Counted from the stretch's first letter, positions 27,932 to 37,458 are shown. The stretch is 64,000 bases of DNA from Alkalicoccus chagannorensis DSM 18086 (GCF_000429725.1 NZ_AUCK01000001.1:432251-496250), one strand, 5' to 3'. The notes: generated from the letters alone by a model not told the origin. Numbers and translations are program-made.

Positions 27932-28650
27932 GAGGCTGTTTCCACCTCAAACTTGTAGCCGACACCCCAGACAGTTTTGATCATGTCTGCGGCTTTCGGC
28001 TCGATCTGACTTAATTTTTCCCGAAGTCGTTTCACGTGTGTATCCACCGTTCGCAGATCCCCAAAAAATTCATAGTTCCACACGTCTTTGAGTAACTGCT
28101 CTCTGGCGAATACTTTATCAGGAGCCTGCGCCATATAAAGCAGCAGTTCGTATTCTTTCGGTGTCAGACCGACATGTTCTCCCTGCACTGTGACACGGTG
28201 AGCTTCATCATCAATGGTCAAGTAAGGAAATTCATACAGCTGTTTTTCTTTCGTATCCGTATGAAGAAACTTTGTCGACGAAGATCTCCGCAGAAGCGCT
28301 TTCACCCGCAGCACGACTTCCCTCGGGCTGAATGGTTTGACGATATAATCGTCAGCACCTGCTTCAAACCCCTGGACCCGGTTCACTTCTTCACCTTTTG
28401 CTGTAAGCATGATGACCGGCGTCCCTTTCTGTTTCCTGATTTCTTCACACACTTCCATCCCGTCCATCCCGGGCATCATCAGATCCAGAATGACCGCGTC
28501 ATAATCGAACTTTAACGCTTTCTCCAGGGCGCTCTCCCCGTTCTCAGCATCTTCAATTGTGTAGCCTTCCTTCTCCAGATACATACGAAGAAGACGGCGG
28601 ATACGTTCTTCATCATCAACAACAAGGAGCCTCGTTTCCTGACTGCTCAT
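27928..28650 (-). CDS. resD: Response regulator ResD
   Basis: OmpR-type regulator of aerobic and anaerobic respiration genes, including cytochrome c maturation. The 240-residue protein has a receiver domain with the phosphorylated Asp in VILDLMMPGMDG and the late lysine (IVKPFSP), then a winged-helix DNA-binding domain ending VWGVGYKFE. Start ATG follows GGAGGG, whose complement overlaps the T-run of the upstream terminator. Confidence 0.95.
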   Translation of the reverse strand: MSSQETRLLVVDDEERIRRLLRMYLEKEGYTIEDAENGESALEKALKFDYDAVILDLMMPGMDGMEVCEEIRKQKGTPVIMLTAKGEEVNRVQGFEAGADDYIVKPFSPREVVLRVKALLRRSSSTKFLHTDTKEKQLYEFPYLTIDDEAHRVTVQGEHVGLTPKEYELLLYMAQAPDKVFAREQLLKDVWNYEFFGDLRTVDTHVKRLREKLSQIEPKAADMIKTVWGVGYKFEVETAS

Positions 28651-28663
28651 CTATTATCCCTCC

Positions 28664-28701
28664 AAAAAAGGGACCGTCTCAACATAACTTGATTCGGTCC
28701 C
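28664..28701 (-). terminator. Terminator between resABC and resDE
   Basis: GGGACCG/CGGTCCC stem (28670-28676, 28695-28701) followed on the minus strand by six Ts, immediately before the resD ribosome site. It should limit read-through from resABC into resDE. Confidence 0.8.
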
Positions 28702-28754
28702 GGCATATTCCTGGCTACTTAATTATCTCACAGGTCAGCAGAAAGCTGCATCCC

Positions 28755-29939
28755 TTATGCATACGAATGAAGGCCTGCGATCACCAGGTTCACAAAAATT
28801 AAGTTGAACATAATCAGCGCAAAACCAATGACACAGAGCCATGCACTGCGCTCTCCCTGCCAGCCTCTGGATAGACGAAGGTGAAGATATGCTGCATAGA
28901 ATAGGAAGGTAATCAGAGCCCATACTTCCTTCGGATCCCAGCCCCAGAAACGGGTCCAGGCAATCTGCGCCCAGATCATGGCGAAAATCAATCCCCCGAG
29001 GGTGAAAATCGGAAAACCGATGGCAATCGCCCTGTAGCTGATTTCATCCACTGTCTGCGGATTTACGTTTCTCACGAGTGGCTGGAGCGCTCCTCCAACC
29101 GGCCGGCGGAGCACAATACGAAGAAGCAGGTACAGCACCATGCCGCCGAGAACAGACCAGAGAATCGTGTTCACATCTTCACTGACGATAAATTCCGGCA
29201 TAAGAATCGGCGGGTCGAAGCCTTGTTCTGAAATCAACTCCCCTTCGTTCGGTCCAACAAGCGGCGGCAGATTGTAGGCAATCGTCGCTTCTTCTTCAAA
29301 CTCATTGATGTATTGGAACTCTGCCTCATAGCCCGCAGCCTGAAAGCCGCCGACGATTCCAACGTACGCCACAGTGGCTACCAGCGTGAACATAATAAAC
29401 TCGACGCCTTTCACTTTCTTATCCTTCTTCGTGAAATCAACCATGCGTACCAGGTAAAGAAGACCGGCCGCAAAACCAATAGCCAGAATCCCCTGCCCAA
29501 TAACGGTCGTGATCACGTGGATATAGAGCCATTCCGACTGCAATGCTGGAATCAGCGGCTGTGCTTCAGTTGGGAACATCGACGCATACGCAATAATCAG
29601 CATGACGACCGGCATCGTAAATAAGCCGAGGTAGTTGTTTTTATAAATCGGATACAAAATAACGAAAGCCAGAGCCATTGCAATACCAAGCGCTGCTGTG
29701 TACTCAAACATGTTGCTGACCGGCGCATGACCGACCGCTATCCAGCGCAGAGCCATATACGCGATAGAGAAGCCTACAGCTCCTACTGCAGTAACGTACC
29801 CGAAGAGAGCGGATTTGTTCCGCTCTTCTCCCGTCTTGTTCTTAAACTTCTTTCCCGTAATGGAAACGGCAAAACAGATGGTGGACAGCAGGTATAAACC
29901 GAAAGCAATGTAGAGCATATTCGAACTCATTTCAAACAA
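28755..29939 (-). CDS. resC: Cytochrome c biogenesis protein ResC (CcsA)
   Basis: Multi-span membrane partner of ResB in system II cytochrome c maturation, carrying heme to the outside for attachment. The 394-residue protein has eight or more helices. It has the tryptophan-rich heme-handling motif (WTRFWGWDPKEVWALI) near the C-terminus and flanking histidines. The start is TTG 29939, eight bases after a G-run ribosome site. ATG four codons later is the alternative. It lies 15 bases behind resB. Confidence 0.95.
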   Translation of the reverse strand: MFEMSSNMLYIAFGLYLLSTICFAVSITGKKFKNKTGEERNKSALFGYVTAVGAVGFSIAYMALRWIAVGHAPVSNMFEYTAALGIAMALAFVILYPIYKNNYLGLFTMPVVMLIIAYASMFPTEAQPLIPALQSEWLYIHVITTVIGQGILAIGFAAGLLYLVRMVDFTKKDKKVKGVEFIMFTLVATVAYVGIVGGFQAAGYEAEFQYINEFEEEATIAYNLPPLVGPNEGELISEQGFDPPILMPEFIVSEDVNTILWSVLGGMVLYLLLRIVLRRPVGGALQPLVRNVNPQTVDEISYRAIAIGFPIFTLGGLIFAMIWAQIAWTRFWGWDPKEVWALITFLFYAAYLHLRLSRGWQGERSAWLCVIGFALIMFNLIFVNLVIAGLHSYA

Positions 29940-29953
29940 GTTGGTTTCCCCCT

Positions 29954-31600
29954 TTACTCATCCTTCTGAGGTTCTTCTTCACTATCGAGCTGATCCACAG
30001 GCTCGGGTAGAGAAGTCCCCTCTGTCACACTGGCTATATCCTTCTTCAGGGCATGCCAGTTTTTGTTGGCGTGACCGGCAATCAGCCATCTGCCATCTTT
30101 ACGCTGCAGCCATATTCTTCGGTGATGCCAGTAAGAACCCTGGACAAGACCGACCATGAAAATGGCGCCGCCCGTGATGATGATAGGGAGAGTGTGGTCG
30201 CGGCGGATCGTCAGCCCTGTTACATCTATCGTATCAGCATCTGTCATCCGGATCGTGTGCGATGTATCATTCAAAGATTCATTCACCTGGATACCGACCA
30301 TACTCAGCTCACCTGAATCTTCATTTGGTTCGAGTTCAGGCGGGAATACCTCAAAGATAATGCGCGGGTTATCGGGCACCCGGTTCAGCGTTGTCGGTTC
30401 TCCGTTATCATCAATATAAAAATTCGGGAAATATTCCATGATTTCGATCGTGTAACCATTATCAAACTCATAGAAGCCTTCAGGATCATTCAAATCAACG
30501 GTGAATTCGACATCACCTACCATTTCTCCTTCCTCATCTTCCAGTCCGAAGCTGAATGTGTTCAGTTCGTTCAGCTTAAAATCGACCTGGAAGAGAGATA
30601 TGCTGTCGATTTGAAATGGGTCGTTCACCCGTATTTCATGATCTTCCACATGCTCCAGATCCGATTCGCCCCCGATACTCGCGTCATCAGGCTGACGATA
30701 AAGCGAGGCATTGGTCTGGAAGTTGGACACTACCGGAGCTTCTTCGCGGGTGATCGCTTCCTGAAAGAGTTCTCCAGCATCATCATCATAAAAATCGACG
30801 ATGAATTCATGATTTTCGATGAAATATTCACCACCGGTTCCGGCGATTACTTCTCTTTCCCCTTCACGGACCCATACCTGTTCATCCAGGTACATCCCCG
30901 GGAAAAAGCGGAGCATTCCGCCGATCAGAAAAATGATCAACCCGACGTGATTCACGTAGGGACCCCAGCGGGAGAACCTCCCTTTTTCCGCAAGCAGGTT
31001 GCCATTTTCTTCTCGGACATTGTAGCGTTTTTTCTTAAGTGCCGCTCTCACTTTATCAAAGTCTTCATCCGACGAATCATCCGTATCGGATTCCCCGTAA
31101 AGCCGCTGTTTTCTCATAAATGCTGCGTGGCGGGTCGTCCGCTGCTTTTTGAGCGCCCTGTATAGGGGAACGAACCGGTCCAGACTGGCGATGACCAGCG
31201 AGATGCCGAGTGCCGCAATCAGCAGCATGTACCACCATGAACTGTATAAATTATGAAATCCAAGATCATAGTACAGCTGGCCGGCTATGCCGTATTCTTG
31301 AGCATAGTACTCCGTGGCATTTTCTCCGGGAGGGATATACATTTCCTGAGGAAAAATCGTACCGAGCGAAGACGAAACCAACAGCAGTACGATAATCCAG
31401 ATCCCGACTTTTACAGAGGAAAAAAAGTTCCAGACTTTATCCACGATGGAGCTCGAATACGTCTGGGAGCGTCGTGCGACACCTTCGTACCGCATGTTGG
31501 CCACTTTTTTATCTTCTTCTTTGAGCGGTTTCCCGCAGGATTCACACAAGTACGTTCCGTACGGGTTCTTATGTCCGCATTCACAAATTACATCTTTCAT
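29954..31600 (-). CDS. resB: Cytochrome c biogenesis protein ResB
   Basis: Membrane component of system II cytochrome c synthetase. The 548-residue protein starts with a zinc-ribbon-like head (CEC, then CESC, within the first 20 residues). Several membrane helices and a large acidic extracellular domain (about 260-470) follow, with a last helix near 485. ResBC together bind heme and attach it to apocytochrome CxxCH sites. Lies between resA and resC in the usual order. Confidence 0.94.
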   Translation of the reverse strand: MKDVICECGHKNPYGTYLCESCGKPLKEEDKKVANMRYEGVARRSQTYSSSIVDKVWNFFSSVKVGIWIIVLLLVSSSLGTIFPQEMYIPPGENATEYYAQEYGIAGQLYYDLGFHNLYSSWWYMLLIAALGISLVIASLDRFVPLYRALKKQRTTRHAAFMRKQRLYGESDTDDSSDEDFDKVRAALKKKRYNVREENGNLLAEKGRFSRWGPYVNHVGLIIFLIGGMLRFFPGMYLDEQVWVREGEREVIAGTGGEYFIENHEFIVDFYDDDAGELFQEAITREEAPVVSNFQTNASLYRQPDDASIGGESDLEHVEDHEIRVNDPFQIDSISLFQVDFKLNELNTFSFGLEDEEGEMVGDVEFTVDLNDPEGFYEFDNGYTIEIMEYFPNFYIDDNGEPTTLNRVPDNPRIIFEVFPPELEPNEDSGELSMVGIQVNESLNDTSHTIRMTDADTIDVTGLTIRRDHTLPIIITGGAIFMVGLVQGSYWHHRRIWLQRKDGRWLIAGHANKNWHALKKDIASVTEGTSLPEPVDQLDSEEEPQKDE

Positions 31601-31613
31601 CCAGCATCCCCCA

Positions 31614-32147
31614 TCAAGTTTCCGGTACGATACTTTCCAGTTCTCCTACCAGCTGCTCTTCCGTCTTCCCGCCGACAGAGCGGTTGACGACTTCCCCGTC
31701 CGCATTTATAGAGAGGGTTGTCGGCAGCACGCCCACACCGTAGGCATCGCTGACCAGCATATCCCTGTCAATCATCAGATCATATGGGAGTTCATACCGT
31801 TCTTTATGTCGTTCGACTTGAAGCGTGGATTCATCTACGTTCACATTGAGTACGTGGACTCCGCGCTCTTCGAAATCTTCATAGTGATCTTTCAAATCAT
31901 CCATTTTCTGTCTGCAGAAGGTACAGTAGGTAGCCCAAAAGTTCAGATAGACACCCTGGCCCTGGTAGTCACTGAGCTCTACTTCCTCCCCGTCGAGATC
32001 CGTCAGCACGAAATCAGGAGCCTCGTCTCCGGCATCCACCAGCCCTCTGTCTTCAGAAAAGTGGCTGTAGAAGGTATAGCCGATAGCGGCAAGCATTACT
32101 AGAAGAATACTCGAGCGCATCCAGAACCGTTTTTGTTTCTTATCCAT
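31614..32147 (-). CDS. resA: ResA, extracytoplasmic thiol-disulfide oxidoreductase with atypical active site
   Basis: Thioredoxin-fold protein anchored by an N-terminal helix (about 12-28), which in known cases reduces the haem-binding cysteines of apocytochrome c. The 177-residue protein keeps the cis-proline (GVLPTT) and two active-site cysteines (Cys75, Cys78). The motif, however, is CTFC instead of CEPC, and the position of the functionally important ResA glutamate three residues past the second cysteine is Lys81. Identity rests on gene order resA-resB-resC. ATG 32147 fits the ribosome site. Confidence 0.88.
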   Translation of the reverse strand: MDKKQKRFWMRSSILLVMLAAIGYTFYSHFSEDRGLVDAGDEAPDFVLTDLDGEEVELSDYQGQGVYLNFWATYCTFCRQKMDDLKDHYEDFEERGVHVLNVNVDESTLQVERHKERYELPYDLMIDRDMLVSDAYGVGVLPTTLSINADGEVVNRSVGGKTEEQLVGELESIVPET

Positions 32148-32235
32148 CTGCTCTATCACCCCAGACTTCTTTTAATCATATCTTATCATGTCCAGCAGTC
32201 ATCACAAAGCTTCGGCCCGCTTCCTTTTTCGAACG

Positions 32236-32955
32236 TTATGTGACAGCAGCCTCCCGCAGCTTCTTCACTTCGTGCGGCTTTAGTTCTCTGTACTCTCCAG
32301 CATTCAGACCATGCAGGTCGAGTATGCCATACCGCTCCCGTTTCAGCTTTATTACAGGGTGTCCCACCGCTTCAAACATTCTTCGCACCTGACGATTGCG
32401 GCCTTCATGAATAACCATCTCTACTACGGCAGTTCCTTTTTTCGGATCCGATTTTCTCACCTTAACAAAGGCCGGTTTGGTTTTCGTCCCGTCCAGTTCA
32501 ATCCCTCTCTGAAGCTGGCGCACGGCATCTTTGGATGGGATCCCCTCTACTTTTGCAATATACTTTTTATCTACTTCATAGGATGGATGCATCAGCTGAT
32601 TGGCAAATTCCCCATCATTCGTCATGATCAGCACACCGGAAGTGTCAAAATCGAGGCGTCCGACTGGAAAAATCCGCTTATCGGTCGTGATGAAATCTGT
32701 CACTACTCTGCGCCCTGCTTCATCCTTCACACTGGAGATGACGCCTGATGGTTTATACAACAAGTAATACACTGGTATTTCTTTCTGCAGTAAAACACCA
32801 TCTACCATCACCTCGTCCTTTTGCGGATCCGCTTTGGTACCCAGTTCGGTCACGGTGGTGCCGTTGACTTTAACTCTCCCTGCTTTCATCAGTTCTTCTG
32901 CTTTTCTGCGGGAAGTTACTCCAGCTGCTGCAATCAATTTCTGTACTCGTTCCAT
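32236..32955 (-). CDS. rluB: 23S rRNA pseudouridine synthase RluB
   Basis: Modifies uridine in helix 89 of 23S rRNA. 239 residues with an N-terminal S4 RNA-binding domain (RVQKLIAAAGVTSRRKAEEL) and the RsuA-family catalytic motif GRLDFDTSGVLI containing the aspartate nucleophile. ATG 32955 follows AAAGGGAG. It precedes resA as in B. subtilis. There spmB, spmA and dacB stand upstream of it; here those genes are absent. Confidence 0.95.
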   Translation of the reverse strand: MERVQKLIAAAGVTSRRKAEELMKAGRVKVNGTTVTELGTKADPQKDEVMVDGVLLQKEIPVYYLLYKPSGVISSVKDEAGRRVVTDFITTDKRIFPVGRLDFDTSGVLIMTNDGEFANQLMHPSYEVDKKYIAKVEGIPSKDAVRQLQRGIELDGTKTKPAFVKVRKSDPKKGTAVVEMVIHEGRNRQVRRMFEAVGHPVIKLKRERYGILDLHGLNAGEYRELKPHEVKKLREAAVT

Positions 32956-33101
32956 GATATTCTCTCCCTTTTCTACTTGAATCATCCGCTTTTATGTTAC
33001 ACTCACTCTGCGAAGTCAGTTGTATATACGGTCCAATTGTTTATTGTATCCTTTTATACAGCCCGACTCAAACAACTTCTTTTAGAAATGGGGAGACTTA
33101 C

Positions 33102-33605
33102 GTGCTTGAGTGGATATGGATACCAATTTCCGTCATTCTTGGTCTACAGCTGTATCAGCTGTTTTTATTAAAAAAGAAACCCGTCGTGCAGTCGGAGGAA
33201 CCCGCGGAAAGCAGCGCGTCCATCGAACTGGACGATGCCGCTTATCAGGAAGAAATTCGACGTGTTATAGAGCTGCACTGCCTGCGCATCCGCAATGCCG
33301 TAGACCGGCAGACAGAGAAAATCCACTACACGGAAATGAAATACGCGCCTCAGACACTGCCTGGAGGGGATCAGCGGCTGCTGGAAGAGCTGGACGAAGA
33401 AGAGAAGGCGTTAACGGAAGAATTTTTCCGTTTGTATTTTACGTACTTACGCAACCATTGGTACTCGCCGAAAGGACGGTTGAAATCGGTCTTCAGTGGA
33501 AACGAGTCCGATCCCGACTCAGAGGCAGGCTCCCTCGTTCAGGAATCCAGCAGGCTCCGGGATCAAATGGATGCCTGGTTTCTCACCTGGCGTCAATATC
33601 AGTAA
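33102..33605 (+). CDS. Hypothetical single-pass membrane protein
   Basis: GTG start six bases after GGGGAG gives 167 residues. There is one N-terminal membrane helix (about 4-22, WIWIPISVILGLQLYQLFLL), then a charged, helical cytoplasmic or external part with many Glu and Arg. It is followed by a strong terminator. No domain recognised. It opens the accessory block between rluB and scpB and is transcribed away from rluB. Confidence 0.65.
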   Translation: MLEWIWIPISVILGLQLYQLFLLKKKPVVQSEEPAESSASIELDDAAYQEEIRRVIELHCLRIRNAVDRQTEKIHYTEMKYAPQTLPGGDQRLLEELDEEEKALTEEFFRLYFTYLRNHWYSPKGRLKSVFSGNESDPDSEAGSLVQESSRLRDQMDAWFLTWRQYQ

Positions 33606-33628
33606 AACATACTGAGGAGATACAGCTG

Positions 33629-33662
33629 AAAAGCCTGTCAGACAAATGTCTGACAGGCTTTT
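33629..33662. terminator. Bidirectional terminator
   Basis: Perfect stem AAAAGCCTGTCAGAC with its complement around a 4-base loop. It serves the hypothetical gene (plus) and the P450 gene (minus). Confidence 0.9.
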
Positions 33663-33731
33663 CCATTGAGTGCGGCGTTCCCGCATATCATGCACCGATC
33701 CCTCGTTACGGCCTATCCGTGTGATGTCAAA

Positions 33732-35039
33732 TCAGGACTTCACGACAGTCTGACTTTCTTCGTCTGCTTCAAGAGCATCGGTCGAATCTGCTCTGCGTGT
33801 GACCTGATCGATGACAAAACCGCTCTTTGGAATGGTCGGTACCCTGGCATAATCCCATTGGAGGTCCTGATCCGGCACACGGTAAGAGATATTTTGTGTC
33901 ATGTATTTAAAAAAGGAGCGCATCACCATAACCGTCATCCATTCCCCGGCACACCGATGTCCAGCGTAATGATCTCCTCCACCCTGCGGGACGAAAGCAA
34001 ACGGGCTGCCCTTCCATCCTTCAAATCGTTCAGGCCGGAAACGATCTCCGTCTCCCCATATCTCGTCCATTCGGTTCGTTCCGAAAAAATCCAGTACAAC
34101 GAGCTGATTCTTTTTGAATGCATAATCCTTCCATGTAAAAGGGGTTTTCACTTTGGCTGCCATAGCCGGAGCAAATGGATAGTAGCGCCTTACCTCCTGA
34201 GCAAATTTATGTCCGTAATGTTGTTCATCTCTGCGCAGTTTCTCTGCTTCCTCCGGATTTTCATGAACTGCGAGGAAACCAAAGACGAGAAAATAAGCAG
34301 TAGCAGCAAGCGGACGGATGGCGTTATTTAATTCAATGCCAGCACTGTGAGCGTCCAGCTTCTTTCCTTTTTCATCACGAAAGTGGGCAATAATATACGC
34401 TGCTGTGTGTTCCGGCACCTCTATTTTTCCTTTGCGTACATCTTTGATCACCTGTTTCAGCCATGCTTCCTGACTCTCTCTCGCTTTTTTTCCTTCTTTC
34501 ATTCTCGACAGTGACCCAAAAGAGTCGACCATCAGTCCAATTTCTTTCGTACGCTGTTCTACTTCATGTTCCGGAAGTGGAACGCCGGCCCAGCGGCAGC
34601 CACTCCGGACAAGCACTTCCTTCATTTCATCAAACACAGGGACACTCGTCTGCTTTTCCCATGTTTTCGCTTTTTTGTCCAGTTCCTGCAGGGCGATATC
34701 TTTCATGTCTTCCAGTCTCTCCGGCGTCATCATCGATAAAAACATACGCTTCCGATGCAGGTGCGGCTCTCCATCCATGCCATGTATGCCGCTGCCGAGC
34801 AGAGACTTGCCTATCACGGAGGGCACTGCATTTTCCCGCACAAAAAGCGACGTGTCGTAAAATTTTTCAACAGCCTCTTCACCAGCCATGCAGACAGCTT
34901 TCTTTCCAAGAAGGCGCGTCTCAAAGACATCTGAGCCGAGCGCTTTCCTTCGATTGGTGATAAACAGGAATCCTTCGTTGAGGAGCTTCATTGTGTTGTC
35001 GAGTCCCTTTGCCTTTGGTACGGGCTGCTTCGTTTTCAT
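33732..35039 (-). CDS. CYP152-family fatty acid peroxygenase/decarboxylase P450
   Basis: Cytochrome P450 that uses hydrogen peroxide on fatty acids. Heme ligand Cys363 lies in GGGDHYAGHRCAGEW, and the substrate-carboxylate arginine and proline are Arg242-Pro243, numbered exactly as in B. subtilis P450-BSbeta. The residue that is Gln85 in the hydroxylases is His86 here (GSGIHGMDG), as in alkene-forming OleT (His85). It may therefore decarboxylate fatty acids to terminal alkenes as well as hydroxylate them. ATG 35039 has AAGGA nine bases upstream (435 residues). A hydrolase gene lies just upstream. Confidence 0.9.
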   Translation of the reverse strand: MKTKQPVPKAKGLDNTMKLLNEGFLFITNRRKALGSDVFETRLLGKKAVCMAGEEAVEKFYDTSLFVRENAVPSVIGKSLLGSGIHGMDGEPHLHRKRMFLSMMTPERLEDMKDIALQELDKKAKTWEKQTSVPVFDEMKEVLVRSGCRWAGVPLPEHEVEQRTKEIGLMVDSFGSLSRMKEGKKARESQEAWLKQVIKDVRKGKIEVPEHTAAYIIAHFRDEKGKKLDAHSAGIELNNAIRPLAATAYFLVFGFLAVHENPEEAEKLRRDEQHYGHKFAQEVRRYYPFAPAMAAKVKTPFTWKDYAFKKNQLVVLDFFGTNRMDEIWGDGDRFRPERFEGWKGSPFAFVPQGGGDHYAGHRCAGEWMTVMVMRSFFKYMTQNISYRVPDQDLQWDYARVPTIPKSGFVIDQVTRRADSTDALEADEESQTVVKS

Positions 35040-35108
35040 CGCCATCCATCCTTCGTTTATCAATGATAGGATCTGTGCCAGCATCCTTGTTCTCGTGTTC
35101 CGTAGAGG

Positions 35109-35951
35109 TCATTCTTCCAGTTCTCTTAAAAATGCCGTGATGGCCTCTTCGTATTCACTGCTTCGATGCAGTGTATTATGACCCTCGTTCGGGATCTCTG
35201 TAACGGCGGTCTCTCCCTGCCACGCGTCGAACGTAGCTCTTGAATGCTCTGGAGGAATCACCTGATCTTCCAGCCCGATAACCCCGAGTAGAGGAGTGTC
35301 AATTTCCTCTGCCTGCTCCGATACGGGAAAAGGATGATCAATAAAGGTCCGTACCGGCATCCATGGGTGTCGATGTTCCTGAACCCTCGTCCGGCTGTCA
35401 TAAGGGGAGATCAGAATCGTCCCTGCTGTATCCTCCCTGTACGAGGTATACGCTGCAGGAGCAGAACCCATGCTTCGACCGGCAGGAACGATCACATCCG
35501 TTATCCGTTCATCTTCTGCAAGCTGCTCGAACAGCAGCCTCGCATCCTCATACAGCGCCTCTTGTGAAGGATCTCCAGTGCTCCATCCATAGCCGCGGTA
35601 ATTCATGTACAGCTGAGCCCAGTCCTCCGGATATGGACTGTTATCCATCGTCATGGATGCTTCTTCCGCATTGCCGCCGAAATGAATGACCGCCGGAGCC
35701 GGTGTTTCTTCCGGCAGTTTCAGCCATCCGTGCAGCGTTTCATCATCACTCGTGTCGACATACCACTCTTCCACCTCGCCTCGATCCCGAAGCTCCTGGG
35801 CACGATCCTCTGATAGTTCCGCACCGATGAAGAGCGCCGCATCCTGATTCCCGAACACCTGCAGCGCAGAGAGTCCAAAATAGAGTAGCCCGAACACGCC
35901 GGCTGTAACCAAAATCAGTTTCAACAGACTCCTCCTCTTCTTTGACTTCAT
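35109..35951 (-). CDS. Membrane-anchored alpha/beta hydrolase
   Basis: About 280 residues with one N-terminal membrane helix (about 9-29) and a hydrolase fold outside. The nucleophile elbow is GRSMGS, a possible acid is in GLEDQVIPP, and the catalytic histidine is in NEGHNTLH, so the triad is complete. Resembles the BEM46/YqkD group of esterase-like proteins. ATG 35951 is nine bases after GAAGGG; earlier ATGs lack sites. It lies 69 bases upstream of the P450 gene on the same strand and may be co-transcribed. Substrate unknown. Confidence 0.8.
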   Translation of the reverse strand: MKSKKRRSLLKLILVTAGVFGLLYFGLSALQVFGNQDAALFIGAELSEDRAQELRDRGEVEEWYVDTSDDETLHGWLKLPEETPAPAVIHFGGNAEEASMTMDNSPYPEDWAQLYMNYRGYGWSTGDPSQEALYEDARLLFEQLAEDERITDVIVPAGRSMGSAPAAYTSYREDTAGTILISPYDSRTRVQEHRHPWMPVRTFIDHPFPVSEQAEEIDTPLLGVIGLEDQVIPPEHSRATFDAWQGETAVTEIPNEGHNTLHRSSEYEEAITAFLRELEE

Positions 35952-36036
35952 TTCTGTATTCCCTTCGTACCTGCTGGTCATACCTGTTTTTCGATACGTC
36001 TCCTTCATAACAGCACACTAACCTGAAGAGGGAAGA

Positions 36037-37458
36037 CTAATACGTAGTAAGGCCTGAGACTTTCTGCAGATGATACACCCACTGTCTCCAAGAGCTGTGC
36101 GGGTTTTCGTAAACGTCATAAGGCAATGTGTACTCTTCTCCATCGTTATCCCACATTTCTCTGTGCCACTCCAGTGCATCCGCTGCAGCTCCCTCTTCCG
36201 TACTTCCTTCGACATAGAGGTTCGTATCCAGGTTGTTGTTTCGTAAATTCCTTGTGGAAAAATTGGCAGAGCCGGCGAGAATAGCAGTTTCCTCCTCCCC
36301 TGCGATGAAAAGCATCTTCGGATGGAACTGCTCCTCCTCTACATTGTACCAGCGTACTTCCAGCCCACCATCTGTTTCTTCCAGGAGCTCCTCAGCCACT
36401 GGACGGTTCGGCATGCCAAACACACTAAGTCCAAACGCCTCTTCGTTCGGATCGAGCAGCAGCCTGATATCCACCCCTCTTTTCTCCGCTTCGATCAGTG
36501 CATCGGTCATTTCTGGATCAGACAGAAAATAAGCAGCCATGAGGATGTCTTCATCCTCCGATGCATCGTCGATCATCTCGAGTGCCCTATTGAAGTTCTC
36601 TCCCTCGGTCAGCACCTGAACAAGATAGTCTCCATCCGGTTCCTCTTCCTGTTCAGGCATCGAAGGGAGTACAGCGTCTTCTGTGAAAGAAGCTACTGCC
36701 TGCTCCGATTCCCATATATCCTCTAATACGGCGCCTCCAACACTGAATCCTGCGTTGTTATAATAATAACTCTCGTCATGAAAATTCGCGGAGGCAACAA
36801 GCGCCTCCTGTTCCGTCAGCAGGACTTTTCTATGATTCGCTCTTCCGTTAAGCAGTTTCAGATAGGAGCGGGCAGTCATCGCCGGTGCTTCATCACTGAA
36901 GACGTTCGGGATCCAGCCGTTTCCCGCCTGGCCGAACCACTGTATGTAAGCACGCCAGATGCCCGAGTAGAGCGGATTGGAATCCTGCAGCTGCGTGACG
37001 TCTGTAATAATCGTTTTTATGTCCTCTTCCTCCAATCTTGTCAGCATGGTGGAATCATGGGAAAAGTAGGACGTATTGATTGGATCAGTCACGACTACAA
37101 CCTCCAGGTCCGGATGCAGCTGCGACTGCTCGATCAGCAAGTCTGTGATGTGCCCGCTGAGCTCCGGCATCGCTTCTGTTGTTTTGTCATTAAACAAGAA
37201 CATATCAAGAATAATGAGCTCTTCTGCTTCCTGTATCATTTCTTCAGCCCGGGTGTAGATGTTCTCTTCAAACACCCTTCCTTCCTCCGTGTTGATGGAC
37301 CGATTGTAGACAAAGGACAGACGGTCTGTTTCATGCACCTCTCCTTCATAAGACGTTCCTTCCGGAGGAGATTTGAACAGGCCGTACACCACCGTGCCGA
37401 GGGTGATGAGCAGCAGTAGAGCTATAACCCATTTCCATGGATTTCTTGTGATGTGCAT
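36037..37458 (-). CDS. Phospholipase D-like membrane protein with degenerate HKD motifs
   Basis: 473 residues: an N-terminal helix (about 10-27), then two PLD domains. Motif one is His209-Arg-Lys211 followed by SAN at 223-225, with Glu216 where Asp is usual. Motif two is His379-Pro-Lys381 with GSAN at 396-399, and Ala386 in place of Asp. Catalytic His and Lys are kept in both halves, so activity is possible but altered. Resembles cardiolipin synthase/PLD enzymes of the cell surface. It stands just upstream of the hydrolase and P450 genes, suggesting a lipid-active group. Confidence 0.82.
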   Translation of the reverse strand: MHITRNPWKWVIALLLLITLGTVVYGLFKSPPEGTSYEGEVHETDRLSFVYNRSINTEEGRVFEENIYTRAEEMIQEAEELIILDMFLFNDKTTEAMPELSGHITDLLIEQSQLHPDLEVVVVTDPINTSYFSHDSTMLTRLEEEDIKTIITDVTQLQDSNPLYSGIWRAYIQWFGQAGNGWIPNVFSDEAPAMTARSYLKLLNGRANHRKVLLTEQEALVASANFHDESYYYNNAGFSVGGAVLEDIWESEQAVASFTEDAVLPSMPEQEEEPDGDYLVQVLTEGENFNRALEMIDDASEDEDILMAAYFLSDPEMTDALIEAEKRGVDIRLLLDPNEEAFGLSVFGMPNRPVAEELLEETDGGLEVRWYNVEEEQFHPKMLFIAGEEETAILAGSANFSTRNLRNNNLDTNLYVEGSTEEGAAADALEWHREMWDNDGEEYTLPYDVYENPHSSWRQWVYHLQKVSGLTTY

